Both the position numbers and the translations under genes were made by a program. The notes below the pieces were generated by a model. That model saw only the letters and a list, made by a program, of their open reading frames with translations. It did no database searches and was not told the DNA's origin. Of a DNA stretch of 15,260 nt, positions 1-6,276 are shown in pieces (positions within the stretch are counted from its first letter, which is position 1; each line of letters opens with the position of its first letter). This stretch comes from Candidatus Doudnabacteria bacterium. Its GTDB lineage: Bacteria > Patescibacteriota > Doudnabacteria > UBA920. The stretch lies in assembly GCA_903913365.1 (NCBI GenBank), contig CAIWKW010000152.1:1-15260 (forward strand), in the 5' to 3' direction.

Positions 1-2499
1 AAATTTGCCGAAAATTCCCGCACCGATAAATGACAAAGCGCTGACAGCTGCGGTTCCAAAAAGCAGATTATTAAAATCTTTCCGGGAATTTGTTCCGGCT
101 CCCTCATGCCTGCTGATTAAAGTTGTGACAAAAGGCGAAAGCAACGTACCCATAAAAAATACAATCTTGCCAACTAAAGACAGCAAAGCGTAAGCACCGG
201 CCGCGCCGGGACTCAAATAATGCTTTGCCAACAATACATCCACGTTTAAAAATGCAGCGCTGGATAGGCCGGTAATAATTGCCACGCCGAAATACCAAGC
301 GGGGAATTTTTCATCATATTTTTCATCTTCCATCCGGCCAAACTCTCTGTCATCACTGCGCCTGACAAAATTGGCAAACAAACCGGTGGCAATAAAAGAT
401 ATGCCTATGGAAAGAGGAATGGCCAGCGATGCCCAGGCATGCAAACCGGCATACACCAAAATCATGGCAATAATTAATTTGGACATCGCTTCATATAATA
501 TTGCCTGCCCAAGCAAGCCAAAACGGAAACGGCCGCGCAGATAGCCGTTTTGAACCGCGGCCACGCTTCCCAAGGCCAGTACCGGGGTAAAGGAAAAAAT
601 CAAAAGTAAATTACTGACATGAAAAAAATTCCCAATTTCCGGCGCCAAAACAAACCAAACCGCGGAAAGCACGGCTGTTGACCACCAGACATAATTCTTT
701 AAAATCTTGGCAAAAACATTGGTTGCAGCTTGTTTGTTTTGCCCGAGTAAAAAAGCGGTCTTGTAAGTAACCGCTCCCCCCAAGGCGCTGAGCACCACGG
801 CCAGAATATTCAGCACCGTACCGAACAAAGTTACCGTGGCAAAATCTTCCAAACTTAAATATCTGCCAAGTAGCGCGTTGAATAAAAAATTAAGAAAATT
901 GGAGCCTGTGGTGGCTAAGACCAACAAACTTCCCGAACCCAAAGAACCGGCAAAAAACATAGCCAAACGCCTGGCCATTTTTGGCGCTTTGGTTTGAGCA
1001 ATCTCCTGCTCGGCATCCACAATTTCTTTATCCAAATGCAGTCCGTGTACGGTTTTTGCCCAATAATGCGGCTTGTAAATAATTTCGTAAACAGCCCGCC
1101 AAGTAGCCACGCTCATACTCAGCCAATAAAGCGGTACAAGAAAGGCATACTTAATCAATCCGTAATATTGCCGCTTGGCCAAACCCACCATATAGTAATA
1201 CAAATACAAAAAATTTCCGAACACCAAAGCGAACACCCCCAAATACAATATCCACGAAGGAAAGAACGGCTCAATTATAGGAGCAGCCTGAGCGCGAAAA
1301 GTAAAATATGTGACGGTAATCATCCAAAGCAGCGGATTAATAAACATGGAAAGAATTTTTCCGCCGACTATAAATTGGAACAAAAATAAATGCGGTTCAT
1401 TTAGTTTTCTTTTGAAATCCTGGGGCGACCGCATATGCACCAAATAAGTCTGCATATAGCCTTTAATCCATCTGCTTCTTTGCCTAAACCAGCTAAAATA
1501 ATTGGAGTTCGCCTCCTCGTAAGTAGTGGAATCCATTATGGCGGTATAAAAACCGTTTTTAACCAGCCTCATACCCAATTCGCAGTCCTCTGTTACGTTA
1601 AAGGCGTCCCAACCTTCAAGCTCGCGCAGGTTAGACATGCGAAAATGGTTTGAGGTCCCGCCTAGCGGTATAGGCGCATTAAGAGACTGCAGGCCGGGCA
1701 AAACCAAATCAAACCATAGCGAATACTCCGCGGTAAACAGCCGGGTTAGAATATTTTGCGATGGATTGTAAAAATTCAGCTTGCTCTGAATGCAGGCAGC
1801 TTTCGGACCCAAGCGCTCAAACGCCAAAACCGCTTTTTTAAGCTGCTGCGGATCCGGTACGTCCTCCGCATCATAAATTGTGGAATATTCCCCTCTGGCA
1901 TGCTTCATACCATAGTTAAGGGCTTTGGGTTTGGTCTTGGGTAAAAATTGAGGAACAACCACAATTTCAAAAAAGGATGGCAAGCCCATGGCCTTAGCAT
2001 TGGAAATTGTTTCCTGGTCATCCTGCTCGAGCAAAAGCATGACCTGCAGTTTTTCTTTCGGATAATCCAGCTTGCTAATGGCATCCACAAACTGCGGCAA
2101 CATTCTCCACTCCCGGTAAAGCGGACAAAAAATGGTATAAACCGGGAGCTGCCTACCGGATAAACTTTTCAAGTCTTGTTCCGTGAATTTAATTTCCGGA
2201 TGCTTGGTAAAACTTTTATAAACGAGTAGCAAATTAAAAAGCACGTCCGCAAAGTAAACTAGAGTTAAAATTACAATCAACCCGAATATTGCCAAGCGCC
2301 AATTTATAAGCAGTACAATTAAAAAAGCCGCTCCAAGGCCATAGATCCACAATTTTTGCCTGTGGGTTACGGTCTTAAATGCGGTTTCATCGGTGGACAA
2401 ACTGCTAAAAGGCGCGAAATTTTGCCCTTTATGAACAAAGACGCGCTCTATAGCGAGCGCTTTTTTATTTCTGGCAGTCTGGCTGCTCTCGTTAACCAT
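1..2499 (-). CDS. Family 2 glycosyltransferase fused to a Wzx/MOP-type polysaccharide flippase (3' end outside window)
   Basis: One frame stays open from the ATG at 2499 to the window edge (833 codons); I checked it line by line across the domain junction and found no stop or shift. Residues about 45-95 hold two membrane segments. Residues about 110-345 are a processive-type GT2 domain: DAED at 210-213 (nucleotide-sugar/metal site), TED at 303-305 (catalytic base) and QRSRW at 340-344. This resembles NrfB/cellulose-synthase-like enzymes. More membrane segments follow. From about residue 500 the protein changes to a multi-helix region resembling the polysaccharide_synt/MATE-like flippase family, including a GRYLSLEDFATV segment typical of its first helices. 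Inference: it makes a glycan or glycolipid at the inner face of the membrane and helps export it. Substrate unknown. The start has a good AGGAAAGGG Shine-Dalgarno seven bases upstream. The flippase half is probably cut short by the window, not truncated in nature. Confidence 0.85.
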   Translation of the reverse strand, partial: MVNESSQTARNKKALAIERVFVHKGQNFAPFSSLSTDETAFKTVTHRQKLWIYGLGAAFLIVLLINWRLAIFGLIVILTLVYFADVLFNLLLVYKSFTKHPEIKFTEQDLKSLSGRQLPVYTIFCPLYREWRMLPQFVDAISKLDYPKEKLQVMLLLEQDDQETISNAKAMGLPSFFEIVVVPQFLPKTKPKALNYGMKHARGEYSTIYDAEDVPDPQQLKKAVLAFERLGPKAACIQSKLNFYNPSQNILTRLFTAEYSLWFDLVLPGLQSLNAPIPLGGTSNHFRMSNLRELEGWDAFNVTEDCELGMRLVKNGFYTAIMDSTTYEEANSNYFSWFRQRSRWIKGYMQTYLVHMRSPQDFKRKLNEPHLFLFQFIVGGKILSMFINPLLWMITVTYFTFRAQAAPIIEPFFPSWILYLGVFALVFGNFLYLYYYMVGLAKRQYYGLIKYAFLVPLYWLSMSVATWRAVYEIIYKPHYWAKTVHGLHLDKEIVDAEQEIAQTKAPKMARRLAMFFAGSLGSGSLLVLATTGSNFLNFLFNALLGRYLSLEDFATVTLFGTVLNILAVVLSALGGAVTYKTAFLLGQNKQAATNVFAKILKNYVWWSTAVLSAVWFVLAPEIGNFFHVSNLLLIFSFTPVLALGSVAAVQNGYLRGRFRFGLLGQAILYEAMSKLIIAMILVYAGLHAWASLAIPLSIGISFIATGLFANFVRRSDDREFGRMEDEKYDEKFPAWYFGVAIITGLSSAAFLNVDVLLAKHYLSPGAAGAYALLSLVGKIVFFMGTLLSPFVTTLISRHEGAGTNSRKDFNNLLFGTAAVSALSFIGAGIFGKF

Positions 2500-2811
2500 A
2501 TCTTATATCCCTTTCCTGCCTAACTTTTTTGGAATTCTATCCTGATTTTTGAATTGTTCGAAAATTTGTACTCATTTAAATCATACTGCATAAAAAAAAT
2601 TTATTCAACTAATTTAACACAAATTTATCAAACAAAAGAGAAAATAATTAAAAGCTCTTATCTTAAACTTAACTTTTATATAAGCTCTTTCACTTGTACT
2701 TATTATAACGCCAATTTTTTTTGCCCGTTACATCATTGCATAGGTATTTAACGGTTAAACAAACTTTAAGTTAACAACAAACAGTCTTTTTTCTTAAAAT
2801 AATTTTTTAAA
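2500..2811. other. AT-rich intergenic stretch
   Basis: No convincing gene. It carries the promoter of the minus-strand glycosyltransferase gene and its Shine-Dalgarno. A small palindrome TTAACGGTTAA sits near 2749-2759. An open frame of 65 codons at 2554-2751 (plus) is low-complexity, lacks a Shine-Dalgarno and resembles nothing known, so I do not call it. Confidence 0.5.
2580..2608 (-). promoter_or_regulatory. Sigma70-type promoter of the glycosyltransferase-flippase gene
   Basis: Reading the minus strand, a -35 TTGAAT (2603-2608) and a -10 TATGAT (2580-2585) are separated by exactly 17 bases. The -10 lies about 80 bases before the ATG at 2499, giving a leader of roughly 70 bases. Prediction by eye only. 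Confidence 0.55.
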
Positions 2812-2834
2812 AGCCTCCGCAAAATACGGAGGCT
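2812..2834 (-). terminator. Intrinsic terminator of the 39-residue microprotein gene
   Basis: An 8-bp perfect GC-rich stem (AGCCTCCG at 2812-2819 with CGGAGGCT at 2827-2834) has a 7-base loop. On the minus strand it is followed by TTTT and an A/T-rich run. It lies six bases past the stop of the small minus-strand gene. Confidence 0.75.
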
Positions 2835-2839
2835 AATAT

Positions 2840-2959
2840 TTACTTATTTTCTTCAGTTGGCGCAGGCGGTATTTCTACAGGAGGTTTTGTTTCTGTTGTA
2901 ACTTCAGGCGCCTGAATAACCGGCTCGGGGGTTGGAGTTGGGGTTGGTTCGTCGGACAT
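2840..2959 (-). CDS. 39-residue Pro/Thr/Glu-rich microprotein
   Basis: Translation from the ATG at 2959 gives 39 residues: MSDEPTPTPTPEP at the start and PPAPTEENK at the end. About half of the residues are Pro, Thr or Glu, with no hydrophobic stretch and no Cys. It should be acidic, disordered and cytosolic unless it is handled by another route. The case for a real gene is the signals around it. An AGGAAAGG Shine-Dalgarno lies just upstream, a near-consensus promoter sits at 3072-3100, and a strong hairpin terminator follows the stop. I do not recognise a family. Alternatively the transcript is a small RNA of about 240 bases and the frame is incidental, but the biased, well-bounded sequence argues for coding. 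Confidence 0.6.
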   Translation of the reverse strand: MSDEPTPTPTPEPVIQAPEVTTETKPPVEIPPAPTEENK

Positions 2960-3071
2960 AAATTTCCTTTCCTGTTGTACCTTTGGCAATTCTCCCAAAA
3001 GGAGAGGTTCCCAATATTCTGGGTATACAGTATTATTTTTCTCGGCTCTTTAAATTTAAACCAGTATTTTT

Positions 3072-3100
3072 ATAATATATCATTGTTGGCAAAGGGTCAA
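3072..3100 (-). promoter_or_regulatory. Strong sigma70-type promoter of the microprotein gene
   Basis: On the minus strand, TTGACC (3095-3100) and TATTAT (3072-3077) are separated by 17 bases. Transcription would start near 3065, leaving a leader of about 105 bases before the ATG at 2959. The leader contains a short stem TCTCC/GGAGA (2991-2995 with 3001-3005). The promoter sits directly after the GAF gene stop. Confidence 0.6.
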
Positions 3101-3106
3101 TCAAAA

Positions 3107-3604
3107 TTATTCCGCCGTGCGAACATTCAGCTCTTCTTCCGCTCTTTTGGCAAAATCTAAAATTGCCGATATGTCTTCGGCACTCAGTTTCCTGGGTTTT
3201 ATGTCTTTAATGCAAAACACGCCAACCGGCAAATTGCTTTTATGATCGTGGAGAGCAACTCCTGCATAAAAACGGATAAAAGGCTTGTTAATTACCTGAG
3301 GGTTGTCCGCAAAATTCGGATCAAGTTTCGTGTCCTCTACAATATAAATATAATTGCTGGATAAAGCGTGTCCGCAAAATGACGTGGTACGCGGTCCTTC
3401 GGTGGTGGTAATGCCCTGGCAGGATTTAAACCATTCGCGGTCGGCATCAATAATGGCAATGGAAGAAATTGGTACTTGAAATCTCTCTTGAGCTTCTTTG
3501 GTAATTTTATCAAACCGTTCTTCGGGCTTGGTATCTAATATTCCAAGCTGAGAAACGGCTGCCAAACGGTCTTTCTCGTTTGGAAGCAAAGGTGCTGGTT
3601 TCAT
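3107..3604 (-). CDS. GAF-domain protein
   Basis: A 165-residue single-domain protein. The order NEKDRLAAV..LGILDT, EERFDKIT, VPISSIAIIDADREWFKS, then SFCGHAL, FADNPQV, IRFYAGVAL and VGVFCI is the signature of the GAF domains usually found at the N-terminus of sensor kinases, diguanylate cyclases and free-standing GAF proteins. No output domain is present, so it probably binds a small ligand or acts as a partner; the ligand cannot be read from sequence. The frame extends to a TTG at 3631, adding nine residues, but family members begin close to the KPAPLLPNE segment, so I chose the ATG at 3604. Neither start has a clear Shine-Dalgarno. It has its own promoter and is not obviously co-transcribed with the regulator upstream. 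Confidence 0.85.
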   Translation of the reverse strand: MKPAPLLPNEKDRLAAVSQLGILDTKPEERFDKITKEAQERFQVPISSIAIIDADREWFKSCQGITTTEGPRTTSFCGHALSSNYIYIVEDTKLDPNFADNPQVINKPFIRFYAGVALHDHKSNLPVGVFCIKDIKPRKLSAEDISAILDFAKRAEEELNVRTAE

Positions 3605-3631
3605 TGGCGCAAAAATAATTATTAACTTCAA

Positions 3632-3661
3632 ATGCTTTTTTAAAGCATCGTCTGTATTATA
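3632..3661 (-). promoter_or_regulatory. Extended -10 promoter and leader hairpin of the GAF gene
   Basis: The minus strand carries TGATATAAT (consensus -10 TATAAT at 3656-3661 with the TGn extension); the -35 is weak (TTGGAT, 3679-3684). Just downstream, ATGCTTT and AAAGCAT form a perfect 7-bp hairpin with a 3-base loop near the expected 5' end of the mRNA. The hairpin may stabilise the transcript or end the upstream regulator mRNA. Confidence 0.5.
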
Positions 3662-3675
3662 TCAACAAAAAGCGG

Positions 3676-3981
3676 TTAATCCAATTTTTCTCCCCATTTA
3701 CCGAGCTGGCTAATGATGGACTTTAAAGAGGCGCCGGACGGCGTAAGAGAATATTCCACCTGCGGCGGACTGCTAGGGAGAACGGTTTTGAAGATTAAGC
3801 CATTTTCCGCAAGCTCCTTTAAACGCACCGAAAGAGCTCTCGGGTTTATACCCTCAATGCCCTTTAAGAGCTGGTTAAACCCCTGTTTTTCGCTGCACAG
3901 ACGGTGGATAATCAATATTGCCCACTTGTTACCGAGCAGATTTATGGCTTTATGTACCGAGCAAAGCTGTTTTTTTGGCAT
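3676..3981 (-). CDS. HxlR/YodB-family winged-helix regulator
   Basis: A 101-residue protein, a normal length for HxlR family DNA-binding proteins. Diagnostic segments are INLLGNKWAILIIHRL (helix 1-2), FNQLLKGIEGINPRALSVRLKELAENGLI (recognition helix, about 35-63) and the wing with VEYSLTPSG (75-83). A Cys at position 7 lies where B. subtilis YodB has its redox-sensing Cys6; a second Cys is at 29. Known YodB-type proteins repress nitroreductase and azoreductase genes and release on thiol stress by quinones or diamide. Here the gene is divergent from a SnoaL-like gene and a nitroreductase, which fits that model. It probably represses both directions through the operator at 4002-4018. The redox role is inferred. 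Confidence 0.88.
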   Translation of the reverse strand: MPKKQLCSVHKAINLLGNKWAILIIHRLCSEKQGFNQLLKGIEGINPRALSVRLKELAENGLIFKTVLPSSPPQVEYSLTPSGASLKSIISQLGKWGEKLD

Positions 3982-3996
3982 AAATTAGTTTATCTC

Positions 3997-4025
3997 TTGA
4001 CACTATATAATATATAGTTAATAAT
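3997..4025 (+). promoter_or_regulatory. Promoter of the SnoaL-like/nitroreductase unit with an embedded operator
   Basis: Consensus -35 TTGACA (3997-4002), 17-base spacer and -10 AATAAT (4020-4025). A perfect inverted repeat ACTATATA-A-TATATAGT (4002-4018) fills the spacer, so a protein bound there would block RNA polymerase. The symmetry and position suggest the binding site of the divergent HxlR-type regulator. Confidence 0.7.
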
Positions 4026-4062
4026 ACAAGTATAGCAAATAATCAAAGAAAGGCAAACACCT

Positions 4063-4422
4063 ATGAATACTCAGGAATTAGTAGCCAAGCTTATTAATTA
4101 TATTAAAGCCGGACAAAATGTTCAAGCCGAGGAAGAGCTTTATGCGGACAATGTGGTTTCGTTTGAACAAGACGGCACTTCCGCTTCCGGCAAAGCGGAC
4201 GTAATCGCAAAAACCAAAGCTGCTTTTGCAAACATTGAAGCTTTCCACGGCGGCGGCGTTTCGCAGGCTTTTGTGGGCAAAGACAGTTTTTTACTGGTTT
4301 TTGATATGGATATGACCCCAAAGGGCGGCACCAGAATGCAAATGAAAGAATACGGCTTTTATAAAGTTTCGGGCGAAAAAATTGTTGAAGAGCATTTTTT
4401 CTCCCAGCCTCTCGCATTATAA
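4063..4422 (+). CDS. SnoaL-like / NTF2-fold protein
   Basis: A 119-residue protein with the usual size and order of a SnoaL-like polyketide-cyclase/NTF2 fold: N-terminal helices (LVAKLINYIKAGQNVQAEEELYADNVVSFE), a helix with VIAKTKAAFANIE, then strands ending in MQMKEYGFYKVSGEKIVEEHFF. These proteins form small cone-shaped barrels that bind or isomerise small molecules; here the ligand is unknown. An AAAGG Shine-Dalgarno is ten bases upstream. It is the first plus-strand gene of a probable unit with the nitroreductase (137-base gap), under the operator-bearing promoter. Inference: it takes part in handling electrophiles or quinone-like compounds. Confidence 0.8.
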   Translation: MNTQELVAKLINYIKAGQNVQAEEELYADNVVSFEQDGTSASGKADVIAKTKAAFANIEAFHGGGVSQAFVGKDSFLLVFDMDMTPKGGTRMQMKEYGFYKVSGEKIVEEHFFSQPLAL

Positions 4423-4489
4423 TCAACTATTAAAAGACAGCATAAATTTTATCTAAGAGATATTCTCAGCCAAGGAAAAACTGTGAAAA

Positions 4490-4521
4490 CTGATCAGCTT
4501 ATATGCTTATATACTGACCAG
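4490..4521. promoter_or_regulatory. Ordered 4 x 8-base motif upstream of the nitroreductase gene
   Basis: Four contiguous octamers: CTGATCAG, CTTATATG, CTTATATA, CTGACCAG. The outer two are palindromic or nearly so, the inner two are a tandem repeat. A possible -10 (TATACT, 4510-4515) lies inside. Probably a regulatory site; the protein is unknown. Confidence 0.35.
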
Positions 4522-4559
4522 CCTTCTAAATATTTCTTTTAAATTAGGGAACAAAAAAT

Positions 4560-5195
4560 ATGAACTCTCAAGAAATTATCTCAGCTCTGCAAAAACGCTA
4601 CGCGGTTAAAACTTTTGATCCGGCAAAAAAAGTCAGCAATGAAGACCTCCATATTATTTTGGAAAGCGGCAGGCTGTCCCCCAGCTCGGTTGGACTGGAA
4701 CCCTGGAAATTTATAGTTGTAGAAAATCCGGAACTCCGCAAACAAATGAGATCGGCAAGCTATGACCAAACAAAAGTAACCGAAGCTTCCCATATAATTG
4801 TAATCACTTATCGGACAGACGCGAGCTTCCTTCCTTCCGAACTTTTGGAAAGAACTTCTAAAACTCAAGGCAAAACCAAAGAAGACCTTTTAGGCCTTCA
4901 AAAAATGGCCGAAGGAACTGTTGCCGGAAAAGAACAACTTAATCTTGAGTCATGGCTTAAAGCCCAAACTTATATTCCATTAGGCATTATGATTGAGACC
5001 GCTTCGCTTTTAGGCATTGATAATTGCCCAATGGAAGGATTTGACTCAAAGCAAATTAATGAAATTTTAGGGCTTGAGCAAAAAAATCTGCGAGTATCCA
5101 CAATGCTGGCTCTGGGCTACCGGGGAGACGACGCTTACGCAAAACTGCCGAAAGTCCGAAGGGTGTATAATGAAGTTGTGGAAATTATTAAATAG
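4560..5195 (+). CDS. NfsB-like FMN-dependent nitroreductase
   Basis: A 211-residue protein, close to the 217 of E. coli NfsB. FMN-contact segments are visible: KRYAVKTFD (12-20, like KRHSTKAFD), SPSSVGLEPW (40-49, like SPSSTNSQPW), PMEGFD (157-162) and LPKVRR (196-201). These flavoproteins use NAD(P)H to reduce nitroaromatics, quinones or flavins by two electrons in the cytosol as dimers. The AGGGA Shine-Dalgarno is about eight bases upstream. It follows the SnoaL-like gene and precedes a small acidic protein; control by the HxlR-type regulator is likely, as with YodB and YodC in Bacillus. The natural substrate is unknown. It could alternatively supply reduced flavin, but nothing in the sequence shows this. 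Confidence 0.93.
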   Translation: MNSQEIISALQKRYAVKTFDPAKKVSNEDLHIILESGRLSPSSVGLEPWKFIVVENPELRKQMRSASYDQTKVTEASHIIVITYRTDASFLPSELLERTSKTQGKTKEDLLGLQKMAEGTVAGKEQLNLESWLKAQTYIPLGIMIETASLLGIDNCPMEGFDSKQINEILGLEQKNLRVSTMLALGYRGDDAYAKLPKVRRVYNEVVEIIK

Positions 5196-5234
5196 GCAGA
5201 TACTCTTTTCCGCTTAATTATTAAACAAAAAAAT

Positions 5235-5489
5235 ATGGATGATTTAAACCAAGACCTTTCCGATCAAAAACAAGTAAGCCATGCCTACAGCTGGCTCGGA
5301 GAGCACGGACAAATAGATTACGGCCTGCTAAAAAAACTGGCCGAAGACAATACTTCCGAGTCAATTGAACGTTTGCACGAACTGGCGGACGACAACAATA
5401 TCCCCTATGACGCGGCCACCGACCCAATGCAGCTGGCCGAGGAAATAAACTCTGCCATAGAATCGGATGCCAATGCCGGCGTAGAATAA
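5235..5489 (+). CDS. Small acidic protein, unrecognised
   Basis: An 84-residue frame starting at ATG 5235, 39 bases after the nitroreductase stop. Rich in Asp, Glu, Asn and Ala, one short aromatic cluster (HAYSWLGEHGQIDYG), and predicted mostly helical; no Cys, no signal peptide, no membrane segment. There is no Shine-Dalgarno before the start, which weakens the call, but the composition and codon use fit a cytosolic protein. The minus-strand frame over the same bases is richer in Cys/Arg/His and looks like a shadow. Function unknown; it may be carried on the nitroreductase transcript. Confidence 0.6.
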   Translation: MDDLNQDLSDQKQVSHAYSWLGEHGQIDYGLLKKLAEDNTSESIERLHELADDNNIPYDAATDPMQLAEEINSAIESDANAGVE

Positions 5490-5573
5490 ATATCATAATT
5501 TTCACTGATAGCCAGATAATTTTTGTGACTCCAATAGGCTGGTAGGATTAGAAGCTATTATTTACAAAAAATA

Positions 5574-5614
5574 GAACCCGCGCTACTCGTCCGTTGGGAC
5601 TTTCGCGCGGGTTC
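5574..5614 (-). terminator. Intrinsic terminator of the 127-residue membrane protein gene
   Basis: A 10-bp perfect stem (GAACCCGCGC at 5574-5583 with GCGCGGGTTC at 5605-5614) has a 21-base loop and is followed on the minus strand by TATTTTTTG. It lies 31 bases beyond the gene's stop. Confidence 0.8.
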
Positions 5615-5644
5615 GTTGTTCTCTGTCTGGTGCGAGCGAAATGG

Positions 5645-6028
5645 TTACTGCTCGATATACTTGACCAGATACTTCTCGTAATACGGATCTGTTTTGTGAA
5701 CGACTTGAAACCTGCCAGCGCCACCGACGAACGATTCGACGCTAAGAGTCTTGGTGCTGTTGCCTACCCATTCTACGACCTGGATGTCTAGGCCGTTGTT
5801 GTTGCGAACGAGCCAAATGCGATTATCCTGAAAAGCAATTAGGTCGTCTTTCGCAAGGGTTGATACCTGCGCAATCAGATTTTGATTGTCGGTTTGCACC
5901 TGCGTCGATTGGCCATTCGTGACCGCAACTAACCAAAACAAGGCAAGTGTAATTACGGCGGCAGCTGCAAGAGCCTGCAGAGCGCCTTTTCCGGTAATAA
6001 ATCCTGAGTAAGCGAATCCGCCACCCAT
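5645..6028 (-). CDS. Single-pass membrane protein, unrecognised
   Basis: A 127-residue protein. Residues 1-16 are short and Gly-rich, residues about 17-37 form one strong membrane helix (ALQALAAAAVITLALFWLVAV), and residues 38-127 form a polar, beta-rich domain with IWLVRNNNGLDIQVVEWVG and a C-terminal YYEKYLVKYIEQ. The N-terminus lacks the Lys/Arg cluster of a typical signal peptide, so orientation is uncertain; an anchored extracytoplasmic domain is the best guess. It has the only full AAAGGAGGT Shine-Dalgarno in the window (6038-6046, nine bases from ATG), an extended -10 promoter and a strong terminator. This implies high expression and possibly a different origin from its neighbours. I do not recognise the family. 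Confidence 0.75.
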   Translation of the reverse strand: MGGGFAYSGFITGKGALQALAAAAVITLALFWLVAVTNGQSTQVQTDNQNLIAQVSTLAKDDLIAFQDNRIWLVRNNNGLDIQVVEWVGNSTKTLSVESFVGGAGRFQVVHKTDPYYEKYLVKYIEQ

Positions 6029-6077
6029 TTCGGTTTTACCTCCTTTTTCCGCTCGGCTTGAGCTACCGAGACTCTAA

Positions 6078-6106
6078 ATCATATCAAAAGAGTACAGAAA
6101 AGTCCA
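6078..6106 (-). promoter_or_regulatory. Extended -10 promoter of the 127-residue membrane protein gene
   Basis: On the minus strand TGGACT (6101-6106) and TATGAT (6078-6083) are 17 bases apart, with TGA just before the -10. The leader of about 40 bases can form a small CTCGG/CCGAG hairpin ahead of the strong Shine-Dalgarno. Confidence 0.55.
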
Positions 6107-6162
6107 GGCAAAATGAGGCGGCCCAATAAATTGAATTTGGTTTTGATCGTCCCACTTAAATA

Positions 6163-6198
6163 AATAAAAATCACCAATAAACACTGGTGATTTTTATT
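6163..6198 (-). terminator. Terminator after the phosphodiesterase gene (possibly bidirectional)
   Basis: A 14-bp perfect stem (6163-6176 with 6185-6198) has an 8-base loop ATAAACAC; the arms carry A and T tracts on both sides. It lies about 80 bases past the stop of the minus-strand phosphodiesterase gene, which it most likely serves. Confidence 0.75.
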
Positions 6199-6276
6199 GT
6201 CTCCGCTACGTCGGCAGAATTAGAGATTTTTTTCTTGTAAGCGAATTTAAATAATAGAAGATTTCGCCCAAAAAAA

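Noticed and set aside
994..2163. Plus-strand open frames (994-1389, 1435-1653, 1756-1944, 1948-2163)
   Set aside because: They lie opposite the glycosyltransferase-flippase frame, which carries all family motifs; they have no Shine-Dalgarno and no recognisable domain.
2554..2751. 65-codon plus-strand frame
   Set aside because: Low-complexity AT-rich translation, no Shine-Dalgarno, and it overlaps the promoter of the minus-strand glycosyltransferase gene.
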